DNA of 15,936 nt from Pseudomonas sp. (GTDB lineage: Bacteria > Pseudomonadota > Gammaproteobacteria > Pseudomonadales > Pseudomonadaceae), in the NCBI GenBank assembly GCA_029239415.1, contig JAQZAY010000057.1:1-15936 (forward strand), in the 5' to 3' direction. The notes under the pieces are model-generated. The model had not been told where the DNA came from. It saw only the letters and a list, made by a program, of their open reading frames with translations, and searched no databases. The position numbers and the translations under genes were made by a program. Below, in pieces: positions 1-9,247 of this stretch (within the stretch, counting starts at the first letter, position 1; each line of letters opens with the position of its first letter).

Positions 1-383
1 GTATCGAGCTGTAGCCAACGAGGCCAGGCAGGCCGGGAACGTTTCGTTCAAGCACCACTATAGCTGCTGCTTGCCATCGCGCTTCGAATCCTTGCAGCTT
101 TTCTCCTCTGGCCGGTGTCTATCGCAGGTGCCAGGGCGTGTCCCGGTGCGACACAAAATGACCGTAAAGTCGCGTTTTTGCCCGTGCTTTAGAGCATTTG
201 ACAACGTCGGTCTTTTCAGTGAATGTGTGCGAACCCAAATCAAACGGGCGTATGAATTGAGCGTTTGTATGTCAGGCGCGCCTGCATATTCCCGACTATC
301 GCGCTGACGGGTGTGCCTGGTGGGCTTGCCCCCCAGAGTTCGGCGTGGACAGTTTTCAGCTTCCATATCCTGGAGATCAGTTG
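1..383. other. Upstream region of the fadBA operon, no confident gene
   Basis: I see no supported gene in these 383 bases. One plus-strand frame is open from the window edge (position 2) to a stop at about 307, but its translation is Cys/Arg/Ser-rich and unlike its neighbours, so I do not call it; the 3' tail of an upstream gene cannot be excluded. Visible structure: a GAACG-TTT-CGTTC palindrome (37-49), an isolated TTGACA (198-203) with no good -10 at 16-18 nt, wide-spaced half-sites CAAAC (241-245) and GTTTG (263-267), a perfect 12-bp palindrome CAGGCGCGCCTG (273-284), and a bulged hairpin CTGG-t-GGG/CCC-CCAG (317-336) about 50 nt before the fadB start. The region presumably holds the fadBA promoter and operator, but I cannot place the promoter firmly. 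Confidence 0.5.
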
Positions 384-3738
<3,355 letters not shown>

Positions 3739-3756
3739 TCACGCGGGTTGGACAGC

Positions 3757-3790
3757 AGCCGGGGCCTCGTGCCCCGGCTTTTGTTTTTTT
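3757..3790 (+). terminator. Rho-independent terminator of fadBA
   Basis: A perfect 8-bp GC stem, GCCGGGGC (3758-3765) and GCCCCGGC (3771-3778), has a CTCGT loop and is extended by an A-T pair. It is followed at once by TTTT-G-TTTTTTT (3779-3790). It starts 19 nt after the fadA stop. This is a textbook intrinsic terminator, and it also lies just upstream of the DUF1653 gene. Confidence 0.93.
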
Positions 3791-3817
3791 GCAGTATTTT
3801 TTCAAGAGGTAGGCGAC

Positions 3818-4069
3818 ATGCAGATACAGCCAGGCATATACCGGCATTACAAGGGGCCTGAGTATCGAGTGTTCGACGTCGCACGGCACTCCGAGACCGA
3901 AGAATGGCTGGTGTACTACCAGTGCCTGTATGGTGACTACGGGCGTTGGGTGCGGCCCTTGTCGATGTTCGTCGAGTCCGTCGAGGTTGACGGCGAACAG
4001 GTCCCGCGCTTTGCTCTGGTCAAGGCCGAAAAGGGCATGTTCGAGCGAGCGGATGCCGACGGCGGCTGA
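3818..4069 (+). CDS. DUF1653 domain protein
   Basis: This small soluble protein (83 aa) is recognisable as the DUF1653 family by its opening [25 protein letters not shown], then [11 protein letters not shown] around residues 31-41 and the [12 protein letters not shown] stretch. The family is typically 60-90 aa with a compact beta-rich fold and many aromatic residues (Tyr, Trp, Phe). Its function is not established. There is no signal peptide or membrane segment. The start at 3818 has an AAGAGGTAGG ribosome-binding region 4-13 nt upstream. The gene sits between the fadBA terminator and the topA promoter, so it may be expressed by readthrough or from a promoter I cannot identify in the 79-bp gap. 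The same neighbour pair (fadA before, topA after) occurs in P. aeruginosa. Confidence 0.85.
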   Translation: MQIQPGIYRHYKGPEYRVFDVARHSETEEWLVYYQCLYGDYGRWVRPLSMFVESVEVDGEQVPRFALVKAEKGMFERADADGG

Positions 4070-4076
4070 GCCGTCG
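4057..4076 (+). other. Hairpin over the DUF1653 stop codon
   Basis: A 7-bp stem, CGACGGC (4057-4063) and GCCGTCG (4070-4076), has loop GGCTGA containing the TGA stop. No T-tract follows, so it is not a classic intrinsic terminator. It may weakly limit readthrough into topA or stabilise the message 3' end. Confidence 0.4.
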
Positions 4077-4079
4077 CGC

Positions 4080-4108
4080 TTGACCTCACTCTGTTGCCAC
4101 TATATATA
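4080..4108 (+). promoter_or_regulatory. Sigma70-like promoter of topA
   Basis: TTGACC (4080-4085) and TATATA (4103-4108) are separated by exactly 17 nt, a near-consensus -35/-10 pair. Transcription would begin near 4115, leaving a leader of about 55 nt before the topA ATG. The AT-rich run TATATATA stands out in this GC-rich context. The assignment comes from sequence match only. Confidence 0.7.
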
Positions 4109-4170
4109 GCGGTGCCGCGTCAGGGCACCTGCCGTGTTTTTCTTTTTCAGATTCAGGAATACTCCGATCC

Positions 4171-6783
4171 ATGGGCAAATCGCTGGTCATTGTGGAATCC
4201 CCGGCTAAGGCCAAGACCATCAACAAGTACCTGGGCACCCAGTACGTGGTGAAGTCGAGTATCGGCCATATCCGAGACCTCCCCACCAGTGGTTCGGCCA
4301 GCGCTGCCAAGGAGCCTGCCGCCAAGCGTGGCAAGGCTGCGGCGGGCGAGGCGCCGGCACTGTCGCCCAAGGAAAAGGCGCGCAAGCAGCTGATCGCCCG
4401 CATGGGGGTCGACCCGGACCACGGCTGGAAGGCCAAGTACGAGATCCTGCCGGGCAAGGAAAAGGTGATCGAGGAATTGCGCCGCCTGGCCAAGGATGCC
4501 GACACCATCTACCTGGCGACCGACTTGGACCGCGAAGGGGAAGCCATTGCCTGGCACCTGCGCGAAGCCATCGGTGGAGACGACAGCCGCTACAAGCGCG
4601 TGGTGTTCAACGAGATCACCAAGAAAGCCATCCAGGAAGCCTTCTCGCAGCCTGGCGAACTGGATATCCACCGGGTCAACGCACAGCAGGCGCGGCGCTT
4701 CCTCGACCGGGTGGTGGGCTACATGGTCTCGCCACTGCTGTGGTCGAAGATCGCCCGGGGCCTGTCCGCCGGCCGTGTGCAGTCGGTGGCGGTGAAGCTG
4801 GTGGTCGAGCGCGAGCGCGAGATCCGTGCCTTCAACCCCGAGGAATACTGGGAAATCCATGCCGACCTGGGCACTGCCAAGAATGCCAAGGTGCGCTTCG
4901 ACGTCACCCGCGAGAACGGCGAGGCCTTCAAGCCGCTCAGCGAAGCCCAGGCCATGGCGGCCGTGGACAAGCTCAAGAGCTCCAGCTACAGCATCATCAA
5001 GCGTGAAGACCGCCCGACCAGCAGCAAGCCGTCGGCGCCGTTCATCACCTCGACCCTGCAGCAGGCCGCGAGCAACCGGCTGGGCTACGGCGTGAAGAAA
5101 ACCATGATGATGGCCCAGCGCTTGTACGAGGCCGGCTACATCACCTACATGCGTACCGACTCCACCAACCTGTCGACCGACGCGGTGGAGATGGCGCGGA
5201 CCTACATCGAGCAGGAGTTCGGCAAGCAATACCTGCCCGAAACGCCGGTGGTCTACGGCAGCAAGGAAGGTGCCCAGGAGGCGCACGAGGCGATCCGTCC
5301 TTCTGACGTGAACACGCACCCGAGCAAGGTCAGTGGCATGGAGCGTGATGCCGAGCGCCTGTACGAGCTCATCTGGCGCCAGTTCCTGGCGTGCCAGATG
5401 CCGCCTGCGCAGTACCTGTCGACCAGCGTAACGGTCGCGGCGGGCGACTTCGAGCTGCGTGCCAAGGGCCGTATCCTCAAGTTCGACGGCTACACTCGCG
5501 TACTGCCCCAGCAAAGCAAGCCAGGCGAGGACGACGTGCTGCCAGACATGGCCCAGGGCGAGGCGCTCAAGCTGATCCAGCTCGATCCGAGCCAGCATTT
5601 CACCAAGCCACCGGCGCGTTTCTCCGAGGCCAGCCTGGTCAAGGAAATGGAAAAGCGTGGCATCGGTCGTCCTTCGACCTACGCGGCGATCATTTCCACC
5701 ATCCAGGACCGTGGCTACGTCACCCTGCACAATCGTCGCTTCTATTCCGAGAAGATGGGCGACATCGTCACCGAGCGCCTGGCCGAGAGTTTCTCCGACC
5801 TGATGGACTACGGTTTCACCGCCGGGATGGAGGAAAACCTCGACGACGTGGCCCAGGGCGAGCGTGACTGGAAGAACGTGCTCGACGAGTTCTATGGCGA
5901 CTTCAGCAAGAAGCTGCAGGCCGCCGAGTCGGCCGAGAACGGCATGCGCGCCAACCAGCCGACGCCGACCAGCATTGCCTGCAAGGAATGTGGCCGGCCG
6001 ATGATGATCCGCACCGCGTCGACGGGTGTGTTCCTGGGCTGCTCGGGCTACAGCCTGCCACCGAAGGAGCGCTGCAAGGCGACCGTCAACCTGGTGCCGG
6101 GCGACGAGATCGCCGCCGACGACGAAGGCGAATCGGAGTCGCGCGTGCTGCTCAACAAGCACCGCTGCCCGATCTGCGCCACGGCGATGGATGCCTACCT
6201 GCTCGATGAAAAGCACAAGCTGCACATCTGCGGCAACAACCCGGATTGCGTCGGCTACGAGATCGAAGAGGGCAGCTACCGCATCAAGGGCTACGAAGGG
6301 CCGAGCCTGGAATGCGACAAGTGCGGCAGCGAGATGCAGCTCAAGACCGGCCGTTTCGGCAAGTTCTTCGGCTGCACCAATCCTGAGTGCAAGAACACTC
6401 GCAAGCTGCTCAAGAGCGGCGAGGCGGCGCCGCCCAAGATGGATGCGGTGAAGATGCCCGAGCTCAAGTGCGAAAAAGTCGACGACACCTACGTGCTGCG
6501 TGACGGCGCCTCGGGGCTGTTCCTGGCTGCCAGCCAGTTCCCGAAGAATCGCGAGACCCGCGCGCCGCTGGTGATGGAGATAGTCCCGCACAAGGACGAG
6601 ATCGATCCGAAGTACCACTTCCTGTGCGAAGCGCCAAAGAAGGACCCCGAGGGCCGTCCGACCGTGATCCGCTACAGCCGCAAGACCAAGGAGCAGTACG
6701 TACAATCCGAGGTCGAAGGCAAGCCTACGGGCTGGAAAGCGTTCTATGACGGCAAGGCATGGAAGATCGAGGACAAGCGCTAG
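4171..6783 (+). CDS. topA: DNA topoisomerase I TopA
   Basis: TopA is a type IA topoisomerase that relaxes negative supercoils by a 5'-phosphotyrosine single-strand break. It is 870 aa, full length for the family. An N-terminal TOPRIM domain begins [17 protein letters not shown], with Glu9 and the acidic cluster in TDLDREGEA (Asp118, Asp120, Glu122) for Mg binding. The catalytic tyrosine is Tyr326 in YITYMRTDS (323-331). A second core signature is GIGRPSTYA (498-506). The C-terminus has three four-cysteine zinc ribbons: Cys604/607/624/635, Cys666/669/687/693 and Cys715/718/735/740. A C-terminal repeat domain (about 765-870) follows. The ATG at 4171 follows a weak AGGAA at 11 nt and gives the conserved N-terminus. 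The gene has its own promoter and no same-strand gene within 230 bp downstream. Supercoiling-sensitive control is known for topA in E. coli; nothing specific is visible here. Confidence 0.97.
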   Translation: MGKSLVIVESPAKAKTINKYLGTQYVVKSSIGHIRDLPTSGSASAAKEPAAKRGKAAAGEAPALSPKEKARKQLIARMGVDPDHGWKAKYEILPGKEKVIEELRRLAKDADTIYLATDLDREGEAIAWHLREAIGGDDSRYKRVVFNEITKKAIQEAFSQPGELDIHRVNAQQARRFLDRVVGYMVSPLLWSKIARGLSAGRVQSVAVKLVVEREREIRAFNPEEYWEIHADLGTAKNAKVRFDVTRENGEAFKPLSEAQAMAAVDKLKSSSYSIIKREDRPTSSKPSAPFITSTLQQAASNRLGYGVKKTMMMAQRLYEAGYITYMRTDSTNLSTDAVEMARTYIEQEFGKQYLPETPVVYGSKEGAQEAHEAIRPSDVNTHPSKVSGMERDAERLYELIWRQFLACQMPPAQYLSTSVTVAAGDFELRAKGRILKFDGYTRVLPQQSKPGEDDVLPDMAQGEALKLIQLDPSQHFTKPPARFSEASLVKEMEKRGIGRPSTYAAIISTIQDRGYVTLHNRRFYSEKMGDIVTERLAESFSDLMDYGFTAGMEENLDDVAQGERDWKNVLDEFYGDFSKKLQAAESAENGMRANQPTPTSIACKECGRPMMIRTASTGVFLGCSGYSLPPKERCKATVNLVPGDEIAADDEGESESRVLLNKHRCPICATAMDAYLLDEKHKLHICGNNPDCVGYEIEEGSYRIKGYEGPSLECDKCGSEMQLKTGRFGKFFGCTNPECKNTRKLLKSGEAAPPKMDAVKMPELKCEKVDDTYVLRDGASGLFLAASQFPKNRETRAPLVMEIVPHKDEIDPKYHFLCEAPKKDPEGRPTVIRYSRKTKEQYVQSEVEGKPTGWKAFYDGKAWKIEDKR

Positions 6784-6835
6784 GCTCCGTCCTCGGGCTC
6801 GGCGCCAATCTGTGAGGGCGGGTTGACTTGCGAAG

Positions 6836-6860
6836 ACCGGCAAAGCCGGTGCCAGGCACC
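6836..6860. repeat. Small nested inverted repeats after topA
   Basis: Two short palindromic units overlap: ACCGGC-AAA-GCCGGT (6836-6850, 6-bp arms) and GGTGCC-A-GGCACC (6848-6860, 6-bp arms around one base). Only one can fold at a time. No T-tract follows, so a simple terminator is unlikely. They abut the REP-like element that follows and may be part of the same repeat cluster. Confidence 0.55.
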
Positions 6861-6864
6861 GCGT

Positions 6865-6955
6865 CGACTTCTTCGCGGTTGAGACCGCTCCCACAGGTAC
6901 AGCAGTGCTCCCAGGCCGGACTGTCCCTGTGGGAGCTGCGGTTCGGCGCCCCGGC
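6865..6955. repeat. Inverted pair of P. putida-type REP elements
   Basis: The plus-strand copy (about 6865-6897) has the form CTTCTTCGCGG...CCGCTCCCACAGG, close to the abundant REP of P. putida as I remember it. A degenerate copy lies in opposite orientation (about 6925-6955), starting CCCTGTGGGAGC. The conserved tips, GCTCCCACAGG (6887-6897) and CCTGTGGGAGC (6926-6936), are perfect 11-bp complements 28 nt apart, so the pair can fold into one long hairpin. REPs usually lie between genes, as here between topA and the next gene. The second copy has diverged in its inner part. Confidence 0.75.
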
Positions 6956-7021
6956 TTGCCTGTGGTCCTGTAATCCCTGACACTGGCCTGCCGCCTTGCA
7001 ACCTTTCCGGAGGGCGCCACC

Positions 7022-7543
7022 ATGGCCCAGGAACTCTACACCCGTACCAACCAGAAACTCTTCTTCGCAGGCCTTGCGCTCGAATCCCTGGCCAAGGCGC
7101 AGGGCAGTCAGGCCATGAACGCCCAGGGCCTGGTGCAGGCCGAACGGGAGTCAGCACTGTTCCACCTGTACGGAGCACTACTGGGGCTTTGCCACGAGAT
7201 CGCTGGTTTCTATCGCCTGCCGCAGGCCAATGCACCCCGTGCGGAAGCGCTGTTGAGCGATGAGATGCTTGAGCGCGTCGCCATTCCCGAAATGGCCGAG
7301 ATGGTCGAGCTGGCGCGACACCCTCACACCTGGCTTGCGCAGCTGCTTGAGGCGCATGCCAACCTGTACCGACCGCCTGTCGCTAAAAGAGCGCCGAAGG
7401 GCGATGTTACCCAGCCGCTGATCCAAGCGGTGAGCCTGGACGAAACCGACGTTGCGCCGCTCTCGTGCGAGGAGCTGGAAAGCTGGCGGCAGAATCTCAA
7501 GGAGCTGACCCGGCGTTTTCGCGAGGCGTTGAGTGAGTGCTGA
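7022..7543 (+). CDS. DUF6586-like protein of unknown function
   Basis: This 173-aa soluble protein is predicted by eye to be largely helical, with no signal peptide, membrane segment or catalytic motif. The sequence resembles the Pseudomonas family I know as DUF6586 (start MAQELYTRTNQKLFFAGLALESL); that name is from memory and moderately certain. The N-terminal two thirds contain alternating hydrophobic helices. A basic linker around 122-130 (KRAPKGD) leads to an acidic stretch, then a charged C-terminal helix (ELESWRQNLKELTRRFREAL). A strong CGGAGGG lies 7 nt before the ATG at 7022, supporting this start. The stop is 50 nt before the next small gene. The pair sits between topA and the convergent lexA-sulA operon, as in other pseudomonads. 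Function unknown. Confidence 0.85.
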   Translation: MAQELYTRTNQKLFFAGLALESLAKAQGSQAMNAQGLVQAERESALFHLYGALLGLCHEIAGFYRLPQANAPRAEALLSDEMLERVAIPEMAEMVELARHPHTWLAQLLEAHANLYRPPVAKRAPKGDVTQPLIQAVSLDETDVAPLSCEELESWRQNLKELTRRFREALSEC

Positions 7544-7556
7544 CCAGGACGGTCGC

Positions 7557-7565
7557 TGGTACACT
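7557..7565 (+). promoter_or_regulatory. Possible extended -10 promoter
   Basis: TGGTACACT reads as an extended -10 (TGn followed by a TATAAT-like TACACT). It lies about 30 nt before the next start codon, with no good -35 at the proper distance. It could give the 77-aa gene its own transcript. The evidence is weak. Confidence 0.3.
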
Positions 7566-7593
7566 AGCCGCCTTACGTGGAGAACAGTCTTTT

Positions 7594-7827
7594 ATGTCAA
7601 CGTCCTTTCTTGAAATTGTCGAGTTGCCTGATGGCCGGATCGAGCTGCGCCGCGCCGAGGACGAAGGTCCCCTGGTAACCCTGGATTTCTCCGAGGATGC
7701 CAAGGCGTTTCTGCAAGGGCAGCACGTGGAAGTGGCCAAGGCCATGCTCAGCGTGGGTGTCCAGATGGCCGGCCGTCTCGCCGAAGGCGAGCTTGAACGC
7801 GACGAAGGACCGCGCGTTCTGCATTGA
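7594..7827 (+). CDS. Conserved small hypothetical protein
   Basis: This 77-aa acidic soluble protein has no family I can name. The first half looks like a beta hairpin (FLEIVELPDGRIELRR, about 5-20), followed by PLVTLDFSEDAKAFL and an amphipathic helix, VEVAKAMLSVGVQMAGRL (about 46-63), then a charged tail. There is no signal peptide, transmembrane segment or metal motif. The ATG at 7594 is chosen because TGGAGAA (7578-7584) precedes it at a good distance; an in-frame ATG at 7537 would run into the preceding gene's stop and lacks a comparable ribosome site. Codon use matches the neighbours, so it looks like a real gene. It is convergent with sulA and separated from it by a hairpin. Confidence 0.8.
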   Translation: MSTSFLEIVELPDGRIELRRAEDEGPLVTLDFSEDAKAFLQGQHVEVAKAMLSVGVQMAGRLAEGELERDEGPRVLH

Positions 7828-7837
7828 GTCTCACGCT

Positions 7838-7860
7838 GGATTTCCCAGGACGGGAAATCC
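7838..7860. terminator. Hairpin between convergent genes, possible bidirectional terminator
   Basis: Perfect 9-bp arms GGATTTCCC (7838-7846) and GGGAAATCC (7852-7860) surround the loop AGGAC. The hairpin lies in the 53-bp gap between two converging genes (the 77-aa gene and sulA). It has no T-tract on either strand, so it is not a classic intrinsic terminator. It may act as a bidirectional stop with Rho or as a 3'-end stabiliser. Confidence 0.5.
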
Positions 7861-7880
7861 GAGTCTACGGAGCCTGATCA

Positions 7881-8354
7881 TCAGCCAAGGCGGATGTTCA
7901 GGCTTTGTGCATTTCCGCTGTCGGCGGCGCAAATCAGTTGCTGGCGCGCGCTGGCGTTCAAGCTTCCCAGCCAGCTGACCACCGTGTGGCTACGACCAAG
8001 GCGCAGTGCCTCGCAAGACAGTTGCAGCGCGCTCTGGTTGCCGCGTGGCTTGAGCAACAGGATGCGCTCGCGGTTTAGCCCGGCATCACGCAGCCAGGCG
8101 TGGGTGAGGCTGGCGGGTGGGTCGATCAGGGTCAGCCAGCGGGCGTCCTGTTCTTCGCTGAGCTCGCGCAGCACCGGTGCCAGGAGGCTGTGGCAGTGGC
8201 CCGGCGCACCGCGCAAGGACAGTTCGCTGAAGACCTCTGGAGGGTAACTGTGGCCTGGGGGTTCGCTTACCTTCAGGCCAGGCAGCACGGGCTGGGCCAG
8301 AAAGGCTTCGAACAGCGAAAGCTGGGCTTTGTGAGGTGCGTGGGTAGACTGCAT
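7881..8354 (-). CDS. sulA: SOS cell division inhibitor SulA
   Basis: SulA blocks FtsZ assembly during the SOS response so that cells do not divide with damaged DNA. The 157-aa protein resembles the Pseudomonas SulA family, related to the RecA-like fold. The central region, ARWLTLIDPPASLTHAWLRDAGLNRERILLLKPRG (71-105), and the stretch ALRLGRSHTVVSWLGSL (116-132) correspond to the conserved core seen in E. coli SulA (WLTLI, and the LG..H.VVSW segment). The start at 8354 is supported by a strong AGGAGG (8359-8364) 4 nt upstream. It begins 11 nt after the lexA stop, so the two genes form one LexA-controlled operon. In E. coli sulA stands alone with its own box; here I see none directly before the gene. 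The C-terminus lacks the long E. coli tail. Confidence 0.9.
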   Translation of the reverse strand: MQSTHAPHKAQLSLFEAFLAQPVLPGLKVSEPPGHSYPPEVFSELSLRGAPGHCHSLLAPVLRELSEEQDARWLTLIDPPASLTHAWLRDAGLNRERILLLKPRGNQSALQLSCEALRLGRSHTVVSWLGSLNASARQQLICAADSGNAQSLNIRLG

Positions 8355-8358
8355 GTCG

Positions 8359-8364
8359 CCTCCT
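8359..8364 (-). promoter_or_regulatory. Ribosome-binding site of sulA
   Basis: AGGAGG on the minus strand lies in the 11-nt gap between the lexA stop and the sulA ATG. It is a full consensus Shine-Dalgarno and fixes the sulA start. Confidence 0.85.
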
Positions 8365-8365
8365 G

Positions 8366-8974
8366 TTATCGGCGTATGACGCCAACGCTCAAGCCCTCGA
8401 TCACCAGCTCCTGTTCCTTCAGGTTGACTTCGATTGGGGCAAATTCGGGATTTTCGGCCAGCAGCCAGACTCGGTTGCCTTCGCGCTTGAAACGCTTGAC
8501 CGTTACCTCGTCGCCCAGGCGGGCGACCACGATCTGGCCGTTGCGGGCTTCGCGGGTGGTGTGCACGGCCAGCAGGTCGCCATCGACGATGCCGACATCG
8601 CGCATGCTCATGCCGCGCACACGCAGCAGGTAGTCGGCGCGGGGGTGGAAAAAGGCCGGGTTGATCTTGCAGGACTCTTCGATGTGCTGCTGGGCGAGGA
8701 TCGGCGCGCCGGCGGCGACCCGGCCGATGATCGGCAAGCCGTTGTCATCGGCCTTGGTCTCGTGGCCCGGGACCCGGATGCCGCGCGAGGCGCCGGGTGT
8801 CATCTCGATCGCGCCCTTGCGGGCCAGGGCCTTGAGGTGTTCCTCGGCGGCATTGGGCGACTTGAAGCCCAGCTCCTGCGCAATTTCCGCGCGGGTCGGC
8901 GGGAAGCCGTTGTCGTCCAGGCAACGTTTGATGAAGGCAAGGATTTCGGCTTGACGTGGCGTCAGTTTAAGCAT
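8366..8974 (-). CDS. lexA: LexA repressor (SOS master regulator)
   Basis: LexA represses SOS genes and self-cleaves when RecA filaments form on single-stranded DNA. The 202-aa protein has the E. coli length. The N-terminal winged HTH is visible as [12 protein letters not shown] (4-15) and [26 protein letters not shown] (25-50). The cleavage site is Ala88-Gly89 in RVAAGAP. The catalytic dyad is Ser123 in RGMSM and Lys160 in DEVTVKRF. All are intact, so it should be inducible. The ATG at 8974 gives the conserved MLKLTPRQ start; the frame stays open upstream but would include the operators. sulA follows in the same transcript. P. putida is known to carry two LexA proteins; the one linked to sulA, as here, would be LexA1, an inference from context. 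Two LexA boxes in its promoter imply autoregulation. Confidence 0.97.
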   Translation of the reverse strand: MLKLTPRQAEILAFIKRCLDDNGFPPTRAEIAQELGFKSPNAAEEHLKALARKGAIEMTPGASRGIRVPGHETKADDNGLPIIGRVAAGAPILAQQHIEESCKINPAFFHPRADYLLRVRGMSMRDVGIVDGDLLAVHTTREARNGQIVVARLGDEVTVKRFKREGNRVWLLAENPEFAPIEVNLKEQELVIEGLSVGVIRR

Positions 8975-8984
8975 GGCGGTCGCT

Positions 8985-9000
8985 CTGTCTTTTTGTACAG
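8985..9000. promoter_or_regulatory. LexA box 1, at lexA transcription start
   Basis: CTGTCTTTTTGTACAG is an exact match to CTGT-N8-ACAG, the gammaproteobacterial LexA operator. It lies 10-26 nt upstream of the lexA ATG, overlapping the predicted start of transcription. Confidence 0.9.
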
Positions 9001-9003
9001 TGA

Positions 9004-9019
9004 CTGGGATTATATACAG
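9004..9019. promoter_or_regulatory. LexA box 2, over the lexA -10
   Basis: CTGGGATTATATACAG has CTG-N10-CAG spacing, one mismatch in the outer CTGT, and an AT-rich centre like the E. coli consensus. It starts 19 bp from box 1, just under two helical turns, so the two LexA dimers would sit on nearly the same face. It contains the predicted -10. Confidence 0.85.
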
Positions 9020-9036
9020 TAGTCGGCTGGCTGCAA
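9009..9036 (-). promoter_or_regulatory. Promoter of lexA-sulA
   Basis: On the minus strand a perfect TATAAT (9009-9014) follows TTGCAG (9031-9036) with 16-nt spacing. The -10 lies inside LexA box 2 and box 1 lies over the start site, which fits direct repression by LexA. Confidence 0.65.
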
Positions 9037-9040
9037 GCCT

Positions 9041-9140
9041 CAAGCTACGAGCGGCAAGCAAAAGCAGCCCGCCGTCATCCGTCGAGCCCTGCAGGCGCAG
9101 GCTCGCCTGCTGCTGCTTGCCGCTTGAAGCTTGCCGCTTG
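9041..9140. repeat. Imperfect inverted repeat with internal direct repeat
   Basis: The left arm (9041-9068) and right arm (9109-9133) are imperfect reverse complements sharing the core GCTTGCCGCT. Between them lies a second hairpin with 7-bp arms GCAGGCG (9091-9097) and CGCCTGC (9104-9110). The right side also holds a direct repeat of GCTTGCCGCTTG (9115-9126 and 9129-9140) with a 14-bp period. This resembles the dispersed AAGCTTGCCGCTTG-type intergenic repeats of Pseudomonas as I remember them. It separates the divergent lexA and psrA promoters. Confidence 0.65.
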
Positions 9141-9188
9141 CAGCTGCAAAAGGCTGTGGTTTAATGGCGACCGGGCGGTCACGAAACC

Positions 9189-9217
9189 TTGACAGCACCC
9201 CGCTTGAAACGTATGTT
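9189..9217 (+). promoter_or_regulatory. Promoter of psrA
   Basis: A perfect -35 TTGACA (9189-9194) and a weaker -10 TATGTT (9212-9217) are separated by 17 nt. The -10 lies within the first PsrA operator, so repressor binding would block RNA polymerase. A small palindrome, GACCG-GG-CGGTC (9169-9180), sits just upstream of the -35. Confidence 0.7.
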
Positions 9218-9221
9218 TCAA
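9204..9221. promoter_or_regulatory. PsrA operator 1 in the psrA promoter
   Basis: TTGAAACGTATGTTTCAA has 7-bp arms around GTAT. It fits the published PsrA motif (G/C)AAAC-N2-4-GTTT(G/C) as I recall it, in the form GAAAC-N4-GTTTC. It covers the -10, consistent with the known negative autoregulation of psrA. Confidence 0.88.
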
Positions 9222-9232
9222 ACAACTGTTTG
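9219..9232. promoter_or_regulatory. PsrA operator 2, overlapping the first
   Basis: CAAACAACTGTTTG is a second CAAAC-N4-GTTTG match that shares 3 bp with the first operator, its centre 13 bp downstream. It ends 15 nt before the psrA ATG, over the expected start of transcription. Confidence 0.75.
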
Positions 9233-9247
9233 TCAGGCGGAATTCTC

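Noticed and set aside
2..307. Open plus frame from the window edge to about 307
   Set aside because: The translation is rich in Cys, Arg and Ser and runs through the likely fadBA regulatory region. It is not called, though an upstream gene end cannot be excluded.
6969..6974. TGTAAT as a -10 for the 173-aa gene
   Set aside because: No -35-like hexamer at 15-19 nt upstream, and it lies beside the REP pair.
4153..7023. Antisense frame of about 956 codons opposite topA
   Set aside because: Same cause: topA is intact and conserved on the plus strand, and the antisense translation is low complexity with no motifs.
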